Translations under genes and position numbers: made by a program
Shown here: piece after piece, positions 43,682-50,739 of the stretch
How the letters are laid out: each line of letters starts with the position of its first letter
How positions within the stretch are numbered: the stretch's first letter is position 1
Notes under the pieces: model-generated
What the model was told of the DNA's origin: nothing
Database searches by the model: none
The model's input: the letters and a program-made list of their open reading frames with translations, nothing else
DNA from: Solirubrobacter sp963837485
GTDB taxonomy: Bacteria > Actinomycetota > Thermoleophilia > Solirubrobacterales > Solirubrobacteraceae
Direction of reading: 5' to 3'
Assembly: GCA_963837485.1 (NCBI GenBank)
Contig: CAWINP010000007.1
Span: 62,001 to 126,000, forward strand
DNA: 64,000 bases

Positions 43682-45192
43682 ATCGCCTCCGCAAGCGGGG
43701 GTGCGTCGTCGAGCCGGAGGGCCGCAGCGGCGTTGACGTGCTCGGCGCCCACGACGTCGCTGCCCTCGAGGTCGGCGACCGTGCGGGCCACGCGGAGGAT
43801 GCGGGTGTGGCCGCGGGCGCTGAGCGTGTGGCGGTCGTAGAGCTCGCCGAGCAGGCGCAGGGCGCTCGGCGTGATCCGGCCGACCTCGCGGATCTGGCGC
43901 GAGGTGAGCTGGGCGTTGCACGTCTCCGGCTGGCCGGCGAGGCGGTGCGTCTGCCGCTCCCGCGCCACCAGCACGCGCTCGACGACCTCGCCCGACCGCG
44001 GGGCGATCTGCTGGCGCAGCGCTTCGGCGGGCGGGCGCTCGACGCGCATCAGGATGTCGATCCGGTCCAGCAGGGGGCCGGAAAGGCGGCGACGGTGACG
44101 GAACAGGTCCGCCGGCGAGCACTGGCACCGGGCGCCCCCGAGCCCGCACGGGCACGGGTTCGAGGCGGCGACGAGCATGAAGCGCGTCGGGAAGACCATG
44201 ACCTGCTGCCCGCGCACGATCGTGACGTGCCCGTCCTCGAGCGGCTGGCGCAGCGCCTCCAGGCTCGGCCGGGCGAACTCCGACAGCTCGTCCAGGAAGA
44301 GCACCCCGCGGTGCGCGAGCGTCGCCTCGCCCGGCTGCGGCGGGTTCGCGCCGCCGACCAGCCCGGCGGCGGAGATCGTGTGGTGGGGCGCGCGGAACGG
44401 GCGCGCGGTCACGAGGCCGGCGGAGCCGCACAGCCCCGCGATCGATTGGATGCGCGTGACCTCGATCGCCTCCTCGGGCGCGAGCGGCGGCAGGATCGAC
44501 GGCAGCCGCCGCGCGATCATCGTCTTCCCCGTCCCTGGCGGCCCCTGCAGGAACAGGTTGTGCCCGCCCGCCGCCGCGACCTCGAGCCCGGGAACGAGGC
44601 CGTTGTGGCCGCGCACGTCCGCCAGGTCGGGCACCGGGTCGGCGAGGCAGACGCCCGGCTCGGGCATCGGTGCCGGCTCCGCGTCGCCGCGCAGCGTCGC
44701 CACGACCTCCTGCAACGACTCGACGCCGAGGATCTCCACATGCGGGACCAGCGCCGCCTCGCGGGCACGCGAGCGCGGGACGACGAGCCGCACGAGCTCG
44801 TGGCGCCGCGCGCCCTCGGCGACCGCCAGCGCGCCGCGAACCGGCCTCACCTCGCCGGTGAGCGACAGCTCGCCGACGACCGCGGTCGCCTCCACGGCGT
44901 CCGGCTCGAGCTGCGCGGACGCGACCAGCAGCGCGACGGCGAGCGGCAGGTCGAACGCCGGGCCGACCTTGCGCAGATAGGCCGGCGCGAGGTTGACCGT
45001 GATCCGTTTGAGCGGAAACTCGAAGCCCGAGTTGACCATCGCGGCCCGCACCCGCTCGCGCGCCTCGCGCACCGCCTTGTCGGCAAGCCCGACGACGGTG
45101 AACGCGGGCAACCCGATCCGGATGTCCGCCTCGACCCACACCCGCCGGGCGTCCACTCCGTCGACCGAGAACGTGATCACGCGCGCGAGCAT
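43678..45192 (-). CDS. comM: ComM/YifB-family Mg-chelatase-like AAA ATPase
   Basis: 504 residues. An N-terminal Lon-protease-like domain (ITFSVDGVDARRVWVEADI, GLADKAVREARERVRAAM, LAPAYLRKVGPAFDLPLAVALL), then an AAA+ core with Walker A GPPGTGKTMIARRLP, RPFRAPHHTISAAGLVGG, Walker B GVLFLDELSEF, ASNPCPCG and a Cys-rich CQC loop, plus a C-terminal helical lid (RTVADLEGSDVVGAEHVNAAAALR). ComM is a hexameric branch-migration helicase that aids integration of transforming DNA. ATG 45192 overlaps the stop of the upstream small membrane protein (TGATG). Confidence 0.93.
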   Translation of the reverse strand: MLARVITFSVDGVDARRVWVEADIRIGLPAFTVVGLADKAVREARERVRAAMVNSGFEFPLKRITVNLAPAYLRKVGPAFDLPLAVALLVASAQLEPDAVEATAVVGELSLTGEVRPVRGALAVAEGARRHELVRLVVPRSRAREAALVPHVEILGVESLQEVVATLRGDAEPAPMPEPGVCLADPVPDLADVRGHNGLVPGLEVAAAGGHNLFLQGPPGTGKTMIARRLPSILPPLAPEEAIEVTRIQSIAGLCGSAGLVTARPFRAPHHTISAAGLVGGANPPQPGEATLAHRGVLFLDELSEFARPSLEALRQPLEDGHVTIVRGQQVMVFPTRFMLVAASNPCPCGLGGARCQCSPADLFRHRRRLSGPLLDRIDILMRVERPPAEALRQQIAPRSGEVVERVLVARERQTHRLAGQPETCNAQLTSRQIREVGRITPSALRLLGELYDRHTLSARGHTRILRVARTVADLEGSDVVGAEHVNAAAALRLDDAPPLAEAI

Positions 45193-45407
45193 CAGGCGGA
45201 GACCGCGCGGTTGGCGGCGGCGGAGACCGCGCGGTTGGCGGCGGCGGAGACCGCGCGGTTGGCGGCGGCGGAGACCGCCGGGTGGGCGGTGGACGAGACG
45301 GCGGGGTCGTCGGATGCCGGGGCGAGCCAGTGGATGAGCGCGTAGTTCACGAACAGGATCGCGACGATGAGGAGCCAGAAAGCGAGAAACCGACGACGAC
45401 GGCGCAT
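45192..45407 (-). CDS. 71-residue single-pass membrane protein with octapeptide repeat tail
   Basis: The N-terminus is basic (MRRRRRF) followed by a transmembrane helix (LAFWLLIVAILFVNYALIHWL). The C-terminal half is three to four copies of an octapeptide of the type AANRAVSA ending right at the stop. The stop and start overlap those of comM and yraN respectively (TGATG both sides), so it is part of the yraN-comM-dprA operon. Unrecognised; the tail length probably varies between strains because of the DNA repeat. Confidence 0.65.
   Translation of the reverse strand: MRRRRRFLAFWLLIVAILFVNYALIHWLAPASDDPAVSSTAHPAVSAAANRAVSAAANRAVSAAANRAVSA
45197..45290. repeat. 24-bp tandem repeat in small membrane protein gene
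   Basis: GGAGACCGCGCGGTTGGCGG recurs with a 24-bp period (three near-identical copies from about 45197, 45221 and 45245, then a diverged copy with GGGTGGGCGG). It is in frame and encodes the octapeptide tail. Not a CRISPR array: the units are contiguous with no spacers. Confidence 0.85.
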
Positions 45408-45769
45408 CAGAACGCGGCCTCCAGGTGATCGAGGCGCACGAGCTCCCCGCGAGCGTCGAGCACGATGCCGACCGCGTCGAAGCGCATGTCCCCGCGCGGG
45501 CGGCGCTTGATCGCGGAGAGCCAGGCGATCGCCATCCGGCGGACCTGGGAGCGCTTGAGGTCATGCAGCGCGTCCCAAGGGGTGCCCGACCCCTCCGACC
45601 GCGTCTTGACCTCGACGAACACGAGGTTCTCGCCGTCCCAGACGACGAGATCGAGCTCCCCGTAGCGCGTGCGATGGTTGCGCGCGAGCACCGTGTAGCC
45701 CAGGCGTTCGAAGTGCGCGGCCGCGAGATCTTCCCCTCGCTGCCCCCGCACGTGCCGGACGTCCGTCAT
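45407..45769 (-). CDS. YraN/UPF0102-family nuclease-like protein
   Basis: 120 residues with the UPF0102 Holliday-junction-resolvase-like fold: GQRGEDLAAAHFERLGYTVLARNHRTRYGELDLVVWDG, FVEVKTR with the E-x-K of the PD-(D/E)xK site, and RRMAIAWLSAIKRRPRGDMRFDAVGI. The acidic residues of GELDL and DAVGI are the expected metal ligands. The exact substrate is unknown. yraN beside comM and dprA is a common actinobacterial order. Confidence 0.9.
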   Translation of the reverse strand: MTDVRHVRGQRGEDLAAAHFERLGYTVLARNHRTRYGELDLVVWDGENLVFVEVKTRSEGSGTPWDALHDLKRSQVRRMAIAWLSAIKRRPRGDMRFDAVGIVLDARGELVRLDHLEAAF

Positions 45770-45834
45770 GGCCGCGACGCTATGGCCACCCCCAGCGACG
45801 TGTCAGCACGCAAATGTGACGAATGTGCGCCGAT

Positions 45835-46512
45835 TCAGAGCGCCAACTGCTGATACGCCATCGACTGGAACGACATGCGGTGCAGCGGCGACACGCCGTT
45901 CTTCTCGATCGCGGCCCGGTGCTCGGGCGTGGAGTAGCCGACGTGGGTCGCGAACTCCCAGCCCGGGTAGCGCTCCTCCATCCGGTGCATGAAGCGGTCG
46001 CGCGTGACCTTGGCGATCACGGAGGCGGCGGCGATCGCCGCCGACGTGGCGTCGCCGCCCACGACGTGCCGCTGCTCGAACCCCGTCGCGGGGACCGGGA
46101 AGCCGTCGGACAGGCACAGCCCGCCCTCCACGCCGACCCGGCGCAGCGTGTCCGACAACGCGGCGAGGTTGGTCTTGTGCAGGCCGCGCTCGTCGATCCC
46201 GCGGACGCAGCGCGATGTCACCGCGACGCGCACCGCGGCGCGCAGCACGCGCGGGTACAGCAGCTCGCGCATCTCGGCGTTGTGCTGCTTGGAGTCGTTG
46301 AGCGCGCTCAGGGAGCGGCGGTCCGCCAGCGACAGCTTCTCGTAGTCGAAGAGCACCGCGGCCGCGACCAGCGGGCCGGCGAGGCAGCCGCGCCCCGCCT
46401 CGTCGGCGCCGGCCACGAAGCGGTAGCCGAGCGAGCGATCGAAACGGAACAGACGCGACCCGGACGAACGGCTAGAGGAGCCCGATGCGCTTCGGCGGCC
46501 AGTAGGTGGCAA
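45835..46512 (-). CDS. rnhB: Ribonuclease HII, start uncertain
   Basis: RNase HII removes RNA from hybrids and single ribonucleotides from DNA. Motifs: RFVAGADEAGRGCLAGPLVAAAV with the DE catalytic pair, LNDSKQHNAEMRELL, ATSAAIAAASVIAKVTRDRFM, YPGWEFATHVGYSTPEHRAAI. The conserved RFDRSLGYRFV segment before the DE motif lacks ATG/GTG/TTG close by. TTG 46512 (used here, overlapping lepB by 41 nt), CTG 46452 and GTG 46416 are possible; the last leaves only four residues before the active-site Asp. Confidence 0.88.
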   Translation of the reverse strand: MPPTGRRSASGSSSRSSGSRLFRFDRSLGYRFVAGADEAGRGCLAGPLVAAAVLFDYEKLSLADRRSLSALNDSKQHNAEMRELLYPRVLRAAVRVAVTSRCVRGIDERGLHKTNLAALSDTLRRVGVEGGLCLSDGFPVPATGFEQRHVVGGDATSAAIAAASVIAKVTRDRFMHRMEERYPGWEFATHVGYSTPEHRAAIEKNGVSPLHRMSFQSMAYQQLAL

Positions 46513-47110
46513 AGGCCTGACCGATGATCCACTTCTTGGGGACAGGGCCCCAGAACCTGCTGTCGTCGGATGAGCCACGGTTGTCGCCCATCATGAAGTA
46601 GTGGTCGGCGGGAATCTTGACGGGCTTGGTGAAGTCGCACCCGTCGCCGCCTCCGCAGGGGATCGTGTACGAGTCCGATTCGCGCTTGCCGTTGCGGTAG
46701 ACGTGCCCGCCGCGGATGTAGATCGTGTCCCCGGGCTCGCCGACGACGCGCTTGATGAAGTTGACGTCGGCGCGTTCGGGCGTCGGCTTGTCGCAGACCT
46801 GGCCGGCCGGCGGCTGCCCCGAGCCGCAGGTGTTGTCCTGCTCGGCGCCCGCGGGCGGATGGAAGACCACGATGTCGCCGACGTGCGGCGACGAGAAGCG
46901 CTCGCCGATGCGGTTGACGAGCACGCGCTGGCCGACCTGCAGGGTCGGGACCATCGACTCGCTCGGAATCCGGTACGGCTTGACCAGGAACGCCTGGATG
47001 CCGAGCGCCAGGCCGAGTGCGACGGCGACGATGAGGACCAGCTCGAGCAGTGAGCCGCTCGCGGTCGACGACCCCTTCTTGGTCGCCACGGGGCTACTCG
47101 TTCGCTTCAT
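46472..47110 (-). CDS. lepB: Signal peptidase I
   Basis: 212 residues. One N-terminal transmembrane helix (LLELVLIVAVALGLALGIQAF), catalytic Ser in PSESMVPTL (about 52), NFIKRVVGEPGD with the general-base Lys, GHVYRNGKRE and the C-terminal YFMMGDNRGSSDDSRFWG box. It cleaves signal peptides at the outer face of the membrane. A Cys-containing insertion (NTCGSGQPPAGQVC and CGGGDGC) may form disulfides. Start is ATG 47110, overlapping rplS by 17 nt; GTG 47089 just after the rplS stop is an alternative. Confidence 0.95.
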   Translation of the reverse strand: MKRTSSPVATKKGSSTASGSLLELVLIVAVALGLALGIQAFLVKPYRIPSESMVPTLQVGQRVLVNRIGERFSSPHVGDIVVFHPPAGAEQDNTCGSGQPPAGQVCDKPTPERADVNFIKRVVGEPGDTIYIRGGHVYRNGKRESDSYTIPCGGGDGCDFTKPVKIPADHYFMMGDNRGSSDDSRFWGPVPKKWIIGQAFATYWPPKRIGLL

Positions 47111-47648
47111 CGGCGGCGGCGGCCGCCTCGCCGTCGGCCGAGGCCTCGGTCTCCGCGACCTCTGCCTCCGCCGCAGCGGCCTCAGGGGCCTCCGCCAGCG
47201 CCTGCTCGTCCACGGCGTCGCCGGGAACCTCGGCGTCCGCAGCCGCGGCCGCCTCGGCCGCGGGGTCGTAGAGCAGGCCGCGCTCGACGATCTCCTCCGG
47301 CCCCGTGTACCGGCGCTCGCGCACACGCGCGCGCTTGCCGACCCGCCCGCGCAGGTAGTACAGCTTGGCGCGCCGCACGTCGCCGCGGGCGGCGACCTCG
47401 ATCCTCTCGATCTTCGGCGAGTGCAGCGGGAACGTCCGCTCTACGCCGACGCCGAAGGACTGCTTGCGGACCGTGAAGGTCTCGCGCACGCCTTCGCCCT
47501 GGCGCTTGATCACCACGCCCTCGAAGACCTGCGTGCGCCGCCGCGTGCCCTCGATGACCTGGAAGTGGACCTTGACGCGGTCCCCGGCCTGAAAGCGGGG
47601 GACGCGGCGCAGCTGAGTGCGCTCGAGGGAGTCGATGACAGTGCTCAT
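47094..47648 (-). CDS. rplS: 50S ribosomal protein L19 with long acidic C-terminal tail
   Basis: 184 residues. The first 120 are canonical L19: RVPRFQAGDRVKVHFQVIEG, RTQVFEGVVIKRQGEG, ETFTVRKQSFGVGVERTFPLHSP and KLYYLRGRVGKRARVRER. The last 65 residues are an Ala/Glu/Asp-rich disordered extension. L19 lies at the subunit interface of the ribosome. The order trmD-rplS-lepB-rnhB is conserved in actinobacteria. ATG 47648 is preceded by the end of trmD. Confidence 0.95.
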   Translation of the reverse strand: MSTVIDSLERTQLRRVPRFQAGDRVKVHFQVIEGTRRRTQVFEGVVIKRQGEGVRETFTVRKQSFGVGVERTFPLHSPKIERIEVAARGDVRRAKLYYLRGRVGKRARVRERRYTGPEEIVERGLLYDPAAEAAAAADAEVPGDAVDEQALAEAPEAAAAEAEVAETEASADGEAAAAADEANE

Positions 47649-47754
47649 GGCGTAGGAAGGCCCACAGGGAGTGTCCCCGCGGGCGGTCGATCATGGTAGC
47701 GGACGCTGTGCCCCGTCCAGGTTAGCCCGCTTGCGCGATTGCGCGCGTCTCCAC

Positions 47755-48390
47755 TCATCGACGCGCGCGTGGTGGCCGGACAGAAGGACCTCCGGAACCG
47801 CCCAGCCGCGCCACTCCGCGGGCCGCGTGTAGTGCGGGATATTCGGGCGCGCCGCCGAGCGCCTCGGAGAAGGACTCCTCCAGCGCGGACTCCTCCTTGC
47901 CGAGCGTCCCGGGCAGCTTGCGCAGCACGGCGTCGAGCGTCACCATCGCCGCCAGCTCGCCGCCGGCGAGCACGTAGCGGCCGATCGAGAGCTGCTCGGT
48001 GCAGAAGTGCTCGAGCATGCGCTCGTCGAAGCCCTCGTAGCGTCCGCACAGGAACGTCAACCGCTCCTCGCGAGCGAGCTCGCTCACGTAGCCGTCATCC
48101 AGCAGCCGGCCTCCCGGGGTGAGCGCGATCACGCGCCGGGAATCGCGAAGCGCCACCGGATCGGAGTCGTAACGAGCCCGCAGCGCCGCCTCGACCACGT
48201 CGACGCGCAGCACCATCCCCGCGCCGCCGCCGAACGGCGTGTCGTCGACCTGCCCCCACTTCAGCGGCGTCGTCGCCCGCAGATCCACGGCCTCGACGGC
48301 GTGTCCCAATGCCAAAGCGTTCTCGACGTGCCGCTGCGTGCGGAACCACTCGAACCACTGCGGGAACAGCGTGAAGACGTCAGCCTGCAA
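47755..48390 (-). CDS. trmD: tRNA (guanine37-N1)-methyltransferase TrmD, frame shifted near 3' end
   Basis: The zero frame gives 211 residues with the SPOUT knot motifs: DVFTLFPQWFEWF, DDTPFGGGAGMVL, LCGRYEGFDERML, SIGRYVLAGGELAAM and TLGKEESALEESFSEALGGAPEYP. After GAA TAT CCC at 47836 the conserved TrmD C-terminus continues only in the +1 frame: HYTRPAEWRGWAVPEVLLSG, then HHARVDEWRRAQSRKR, ending TGA at 47691-47693, for 232 residues in total. TrmD makes m1G37 in tRNAs including tRNA-Pro. The shift is at CCC-G. Either an indel or a frameshift site; see findings. It overlaps rimM by 11 nt. Confidence 0.85.
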   Translation of the reverse strand: MQADVFTLFPQWFEWFRTQRHVENALALGHAVEAVDLRATTPLKWGQVDDTPFGGGAGMVLRVDVVEAALRARYDSDPVALRDSRRVIALTPGGRLLDDGYVSELAREERLTFLCGRYEGFDERMLEHFCTEQLSIGRYVLAGGELAAMVTLDAVLRKLPGTLGKEESALEESFSEALGGAPEYPALHAARGVARLGGSGGPSVRPPRARR

Positions 48391-48844
48391 GGAACTCCAT
48401 GTCGACGTCGATCCGGCGCGCCTCGACGTCGATCGAGCGGATCGCGTCGCGCACCATCGGCACGAGCAGCTCCGAGCCGTCCGGACGGTCGACCTCCAGC
48501 ACCTCGCACGACGGCAGCGCGCTCATCCGGCGCACGAAGCCGATGGCGACGTCGCCGTCGACGACCGCGCAGCCCTCCAGATCAGACGCCCAGTACTCGC
48601 CCGCCTCCAGCGAGACGTCCTCGCGCGGAACGTTCAGCTCCAGCCCCCGGAGCGCCTCGGCGTCCTCGCGCGAGGACGAGCCGTCGAGCCGCAGGATCGG
48701 GTTGTCGGACGTGCCGGCGCGCCGGACCACCTCGCGCGGCGTGCCGTCGACCCAATAGACGTCGCGCACGAGCTCCGGGTCCGCGCCCACGACGTGGAAC
48801 GAACCGTCGAGCCCGTGCGGCCGCCCGACGCGGCCGGCGAGCAC
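48380..48844 (-). CDS. rimM: 16S rRNA processing protein RimM
   Basis: 154 residues. RimM N-terminal barrel with VLAGRVGRPHGLDGSFHV, an ALRGLELNVPRED segment, and the PRC-barrel half with EYWASDLEGCAVV, EVLEVDRPDGSELLVPMV and DAIRSIDVEARRIDV. It binds S19 and helps mature the 30S head. GTG 48844 is 4 nt after the khpA stop; an upstream extension would overlap that gene. Same operon as khpA, rpsP and trmD. Confidence 0.92.
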   Translation of the reverse strand: MLAGRVGRPHGLDGSFHVVGADPELVRDVYWVDGTPREVVRRAGTSDNPILRLDGSSSREDAEALRGLELNVPREDVSLEAGEYWASDLEGCAVVDGDVAIGFVRRMSALPSCEVLEVDRPDGSELLVPMVRDAIRSIDVEARRIDVDMEFLAG

Positions 48845-48848
48845 GAAC

Positions 48849-49082
48849 TCACTCGACGATGTCGACGAGGACGCGCCGGTTGTCCTTGACCGCGGCGGCC
48901 TTGATGACCGTCCGGAGGGCCTGCGCGGTGCGTCCCCCGCGTCCGATGACCTGGCCGTAGTCATCCTCATCCACGCTCAGCTCGAGCACGAGCGTGCCGT
49001 CGTCTTCCTCGAACTCCTCGACCGACACCTTGTCGGGGTGATCCACGAGCAGCCGCGCCAGATAGTCGAGCAGCTCGCGCAA
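48849..49082 (-). CDS. khpA: KH-domain RNA-binding protein KhpA
   Basis: 77 residues: LRELLDYLARLLVDHPDKVSVEE, then the KH core DDYGQVIGRGGRTAQALRTVIKAAA with the GxxG loop as IGRGGR, ending in NRRVLVDIVE. KhpA with KhpB binds RNA and affects cell-wall growth in Gram-positives. TTG 49082, 4 nt after the rpsP stop, is the only start giving the usual length. It sits between rpsP and rimM as in most actinobacteria and firmicutes. Confidence 0.9.
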   Translation of the reverse strand: MRELLDYLARLLVDHPDKVSVEEFEEDDGTLVLELSVDEDDYGQVIGRGGRTAQALRTVIKAAAVKDNRRVLVDIVE

Positions 49083-49086
49083 GGAG

Positions 49087-49326
49087 CTAGATGCCCTGCG
49101 TCTTGAGGAGCTTCTGCACCGGCTCGGAGGGCTGGGCGCCACGGCCGAGCCAGTGGCGGATGCGCTCCTCGTTGAGCACGATGGTCGACGGATCGGTCTG
49201 CGGGTTGTAGCGCCCGACCACCTCGATGAAGCGTCCGTCGCGGGGGGAGCGGCGGTCGGCGACCACCACGCGCCATTGCGGGTCCTTCTTCCCGCCGACG
49301 CGGGTGAGTCTCATTGCGACTGCCAT
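49087..49326 (-). CDS. rpsP: 30S ribosomal protein S16
   Basis: 79 residues of S16: AMRLTRVGGKKDPQWRVVVADRRSPRDGRFIEVVGRYNPQ holds the typical beta core (here abbreviated by its landmarks RLTRVGGKK and VGRYNPQ), then ERIRHWLGRGAQPSEPVQKLL. S16 binds 16S rRNA early in 30S assembly. ATG 49326 fits. First of the rpsP-khpA-rimM-trmD-rplS run; ffh ends 65 bp upstream on the same strand. Confidence 0.95.
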   Translation of the reverse strand: MAVAMRLTRVGGKKDPQWRVVVADRRSPRDGRFIEVVGRYNPQTDPSTIVLNEERIRHWLGRGAQPSEPVQKLLKTQGI

Positions 49327-49391
49327 ATCGGCGCGCCAGGATAGCGAAACACAGCGCACCCGGGGTGGGTACGGGAGGGTCCCGCGGGTTT

Positions 49392-50720
49392 CTATCTCCT
49401 CATCATCTGGCCGAGATCCGGCATCTTGCCCTGCTGGATCCCGCGCATCAGCTTGCGCATCTGGTCGAACTGCTTGACGAGCTGGTTGACCTGCTGGACG
49501 GTCACGCCCGAGCCCTTGGCGATCCGCAGCCGCCGCGAGCCCTTGATCAACTCCGGATGGCGGCGCTCGTAGGGCGTCATCGAGAGGATGATCGCCTCGA
49601 CGCGGTCCATCTCCTTCTCGTCGACGTTCATCTTCGAGAGCTGGTGGCCGGCGAGCCCCGGGATCATCCCGAGCAGCGACGTCAGCGGGCCCATCTTGCG
49701 GATCCGCTTGAGCTGGTCGAGGAAGTCCTCGAGCGTGAACTGGTTCTTGCGGAGCTTGCGCTCGAGCTCCTTCGCCTCGTCGGCGTCGACCTGCTGCTCG
49801 GCGCGCTCGATGAACGACAGCACGTCGCCCATCCCCAGGATCCGCTGCGCCATCCGGTCCGGATGGAACTTCTCGAAGTCGCCCAGCTTCTCGCCGGTGG
49901 AGGCGAACAGGATCGGCTTGCCGGTCACCGCCTTCACGCTCAAAGCGGCGCCGCCGCGGGCGTCGCCATCCAGCTTCGACAGCACGACGCCGTCGAACTG
50001 GGCGGTCTCCGCGAACTGCTCGGCCACGTTGACCGCGTCCTGGCCGGTCATGGCGTCCACCACGAGCAGGACCACGTGCGGGCGCACGCGCTTCTTGATG
50101 TTCGCCAGCTCCTCCATCAGCGCCTGGTCGACGTGCAGGCGGCCCGACGTGTCGACGATCAGCACGTCCTTGCCGTCGCGCTTGGCCTGATCGAGCGCCC
50201 AGCCGGCGATGTCGACCGGGTCGCGGTCGGTGCCCTGCTCGTAGACCGTCGCGCCGGCCTGCGTGCCGACCTTGACGAGCTGCTCGACCGCCGCCGGGCG
50301 GTAGACGTCGCACGCCGCCACGGCCACCGAAGATCCGTTCTGCTCCTTCAGGAGCTTCGCCAGCTTCGCCGTCGCCGTCGTCTTGCCCGAGCCCTGCAGG
50401 CCGGCCATCAGGATGACGGTGGGAGGACGCGGCGAGAACGTGATCCCCGCCGACTGGCCGCCCATCAGCGCGGTCAGCTCCTCATTGACGATCTTGACGA
50501 CCTGCTGGCCCGGGTTGAGCTGCTTGAGGACCTCGATCCCGAGCGCGCGTTCCTTGACCGTCGACGTGAACTGCTTGACGACCTTGAAGTTGACGTCGGC
50601 CTCGAGCAGCGCGAGGCGGATCTCGCGCATCGCCTTATTGACGTCGTCCTCGGTCAGCGCGCCGCGCTGACGCACGCCCGCAAGCGTGCCCTGGAGCTTC
50701 TCAGACAGCGAATCGAACAC
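49392..50720 (-). CDS. ffh: Signal recognition particle protein Ffh
   Basis: 442 residues. N domain starting VFDSLSEKLQGTLAGVRQRG, G domain with LQGSGKTTATAKLA (P-loop), DVYRPAAVEQL, DTSGRLHVD, LSKLDGDARGGAAL, and a Met-rich M domain with GMGDVLSFIERAEQ, SRRLRIAKGSG and QMRKLMRGIQQGKMPDLG. It binds signal sequences and 4.5S RNA (not found in this window). GTG 50720 lies 19 bp from the divergent sthA start. Confidence 0.96.
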   Translation of the reverse strand: MFDSLSEKLQGTLAGVRQRGALTEDDVNKAMREIRLALLEADVNFKVVKQFTSTVKERALGIEVLKQLNPGQQVVKIVNEELTALMGGQSAGITFSPRPPTVILMAGLQGSGKTTATAKLAKLLKEQNGSSVAVAACDVYRPAAVEQLVKVGTQAGATVYEQGTDRDPVDIAGWALDQAKRDGKDVLIVDTSGRLHVDQALMEELANIKKRVRPHVVLLVVDAMTGQDAVNVAEQFAETAQFDGVVLSKLDGDARGGAALSVKAVTGKPILFASTGEKLGDFEKFHPDRMAQRILGMGDVLSFIERAEQQVDADEAKELERKLRKNQFTLEDFLDQLKRIRKMGPLTSLLGMIPGLAGHQLSKMNVDEKEMDRVEAIILSMTPYERRHPELIKGSRRLRIAKGSGVTVQQVNQLVKQFDQMRKLMRGIQQGKMPDLGQMMRR

Positions 50721-50739
50721 TCCGAAAGACTCTACCCCC

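Noticed and set aside
45197..45290. Possible CRISPR-like repeat array
   Set aside because: Units are contiguous 24-bp in-frame coding repeats with no spacers and no cas genes nearby.
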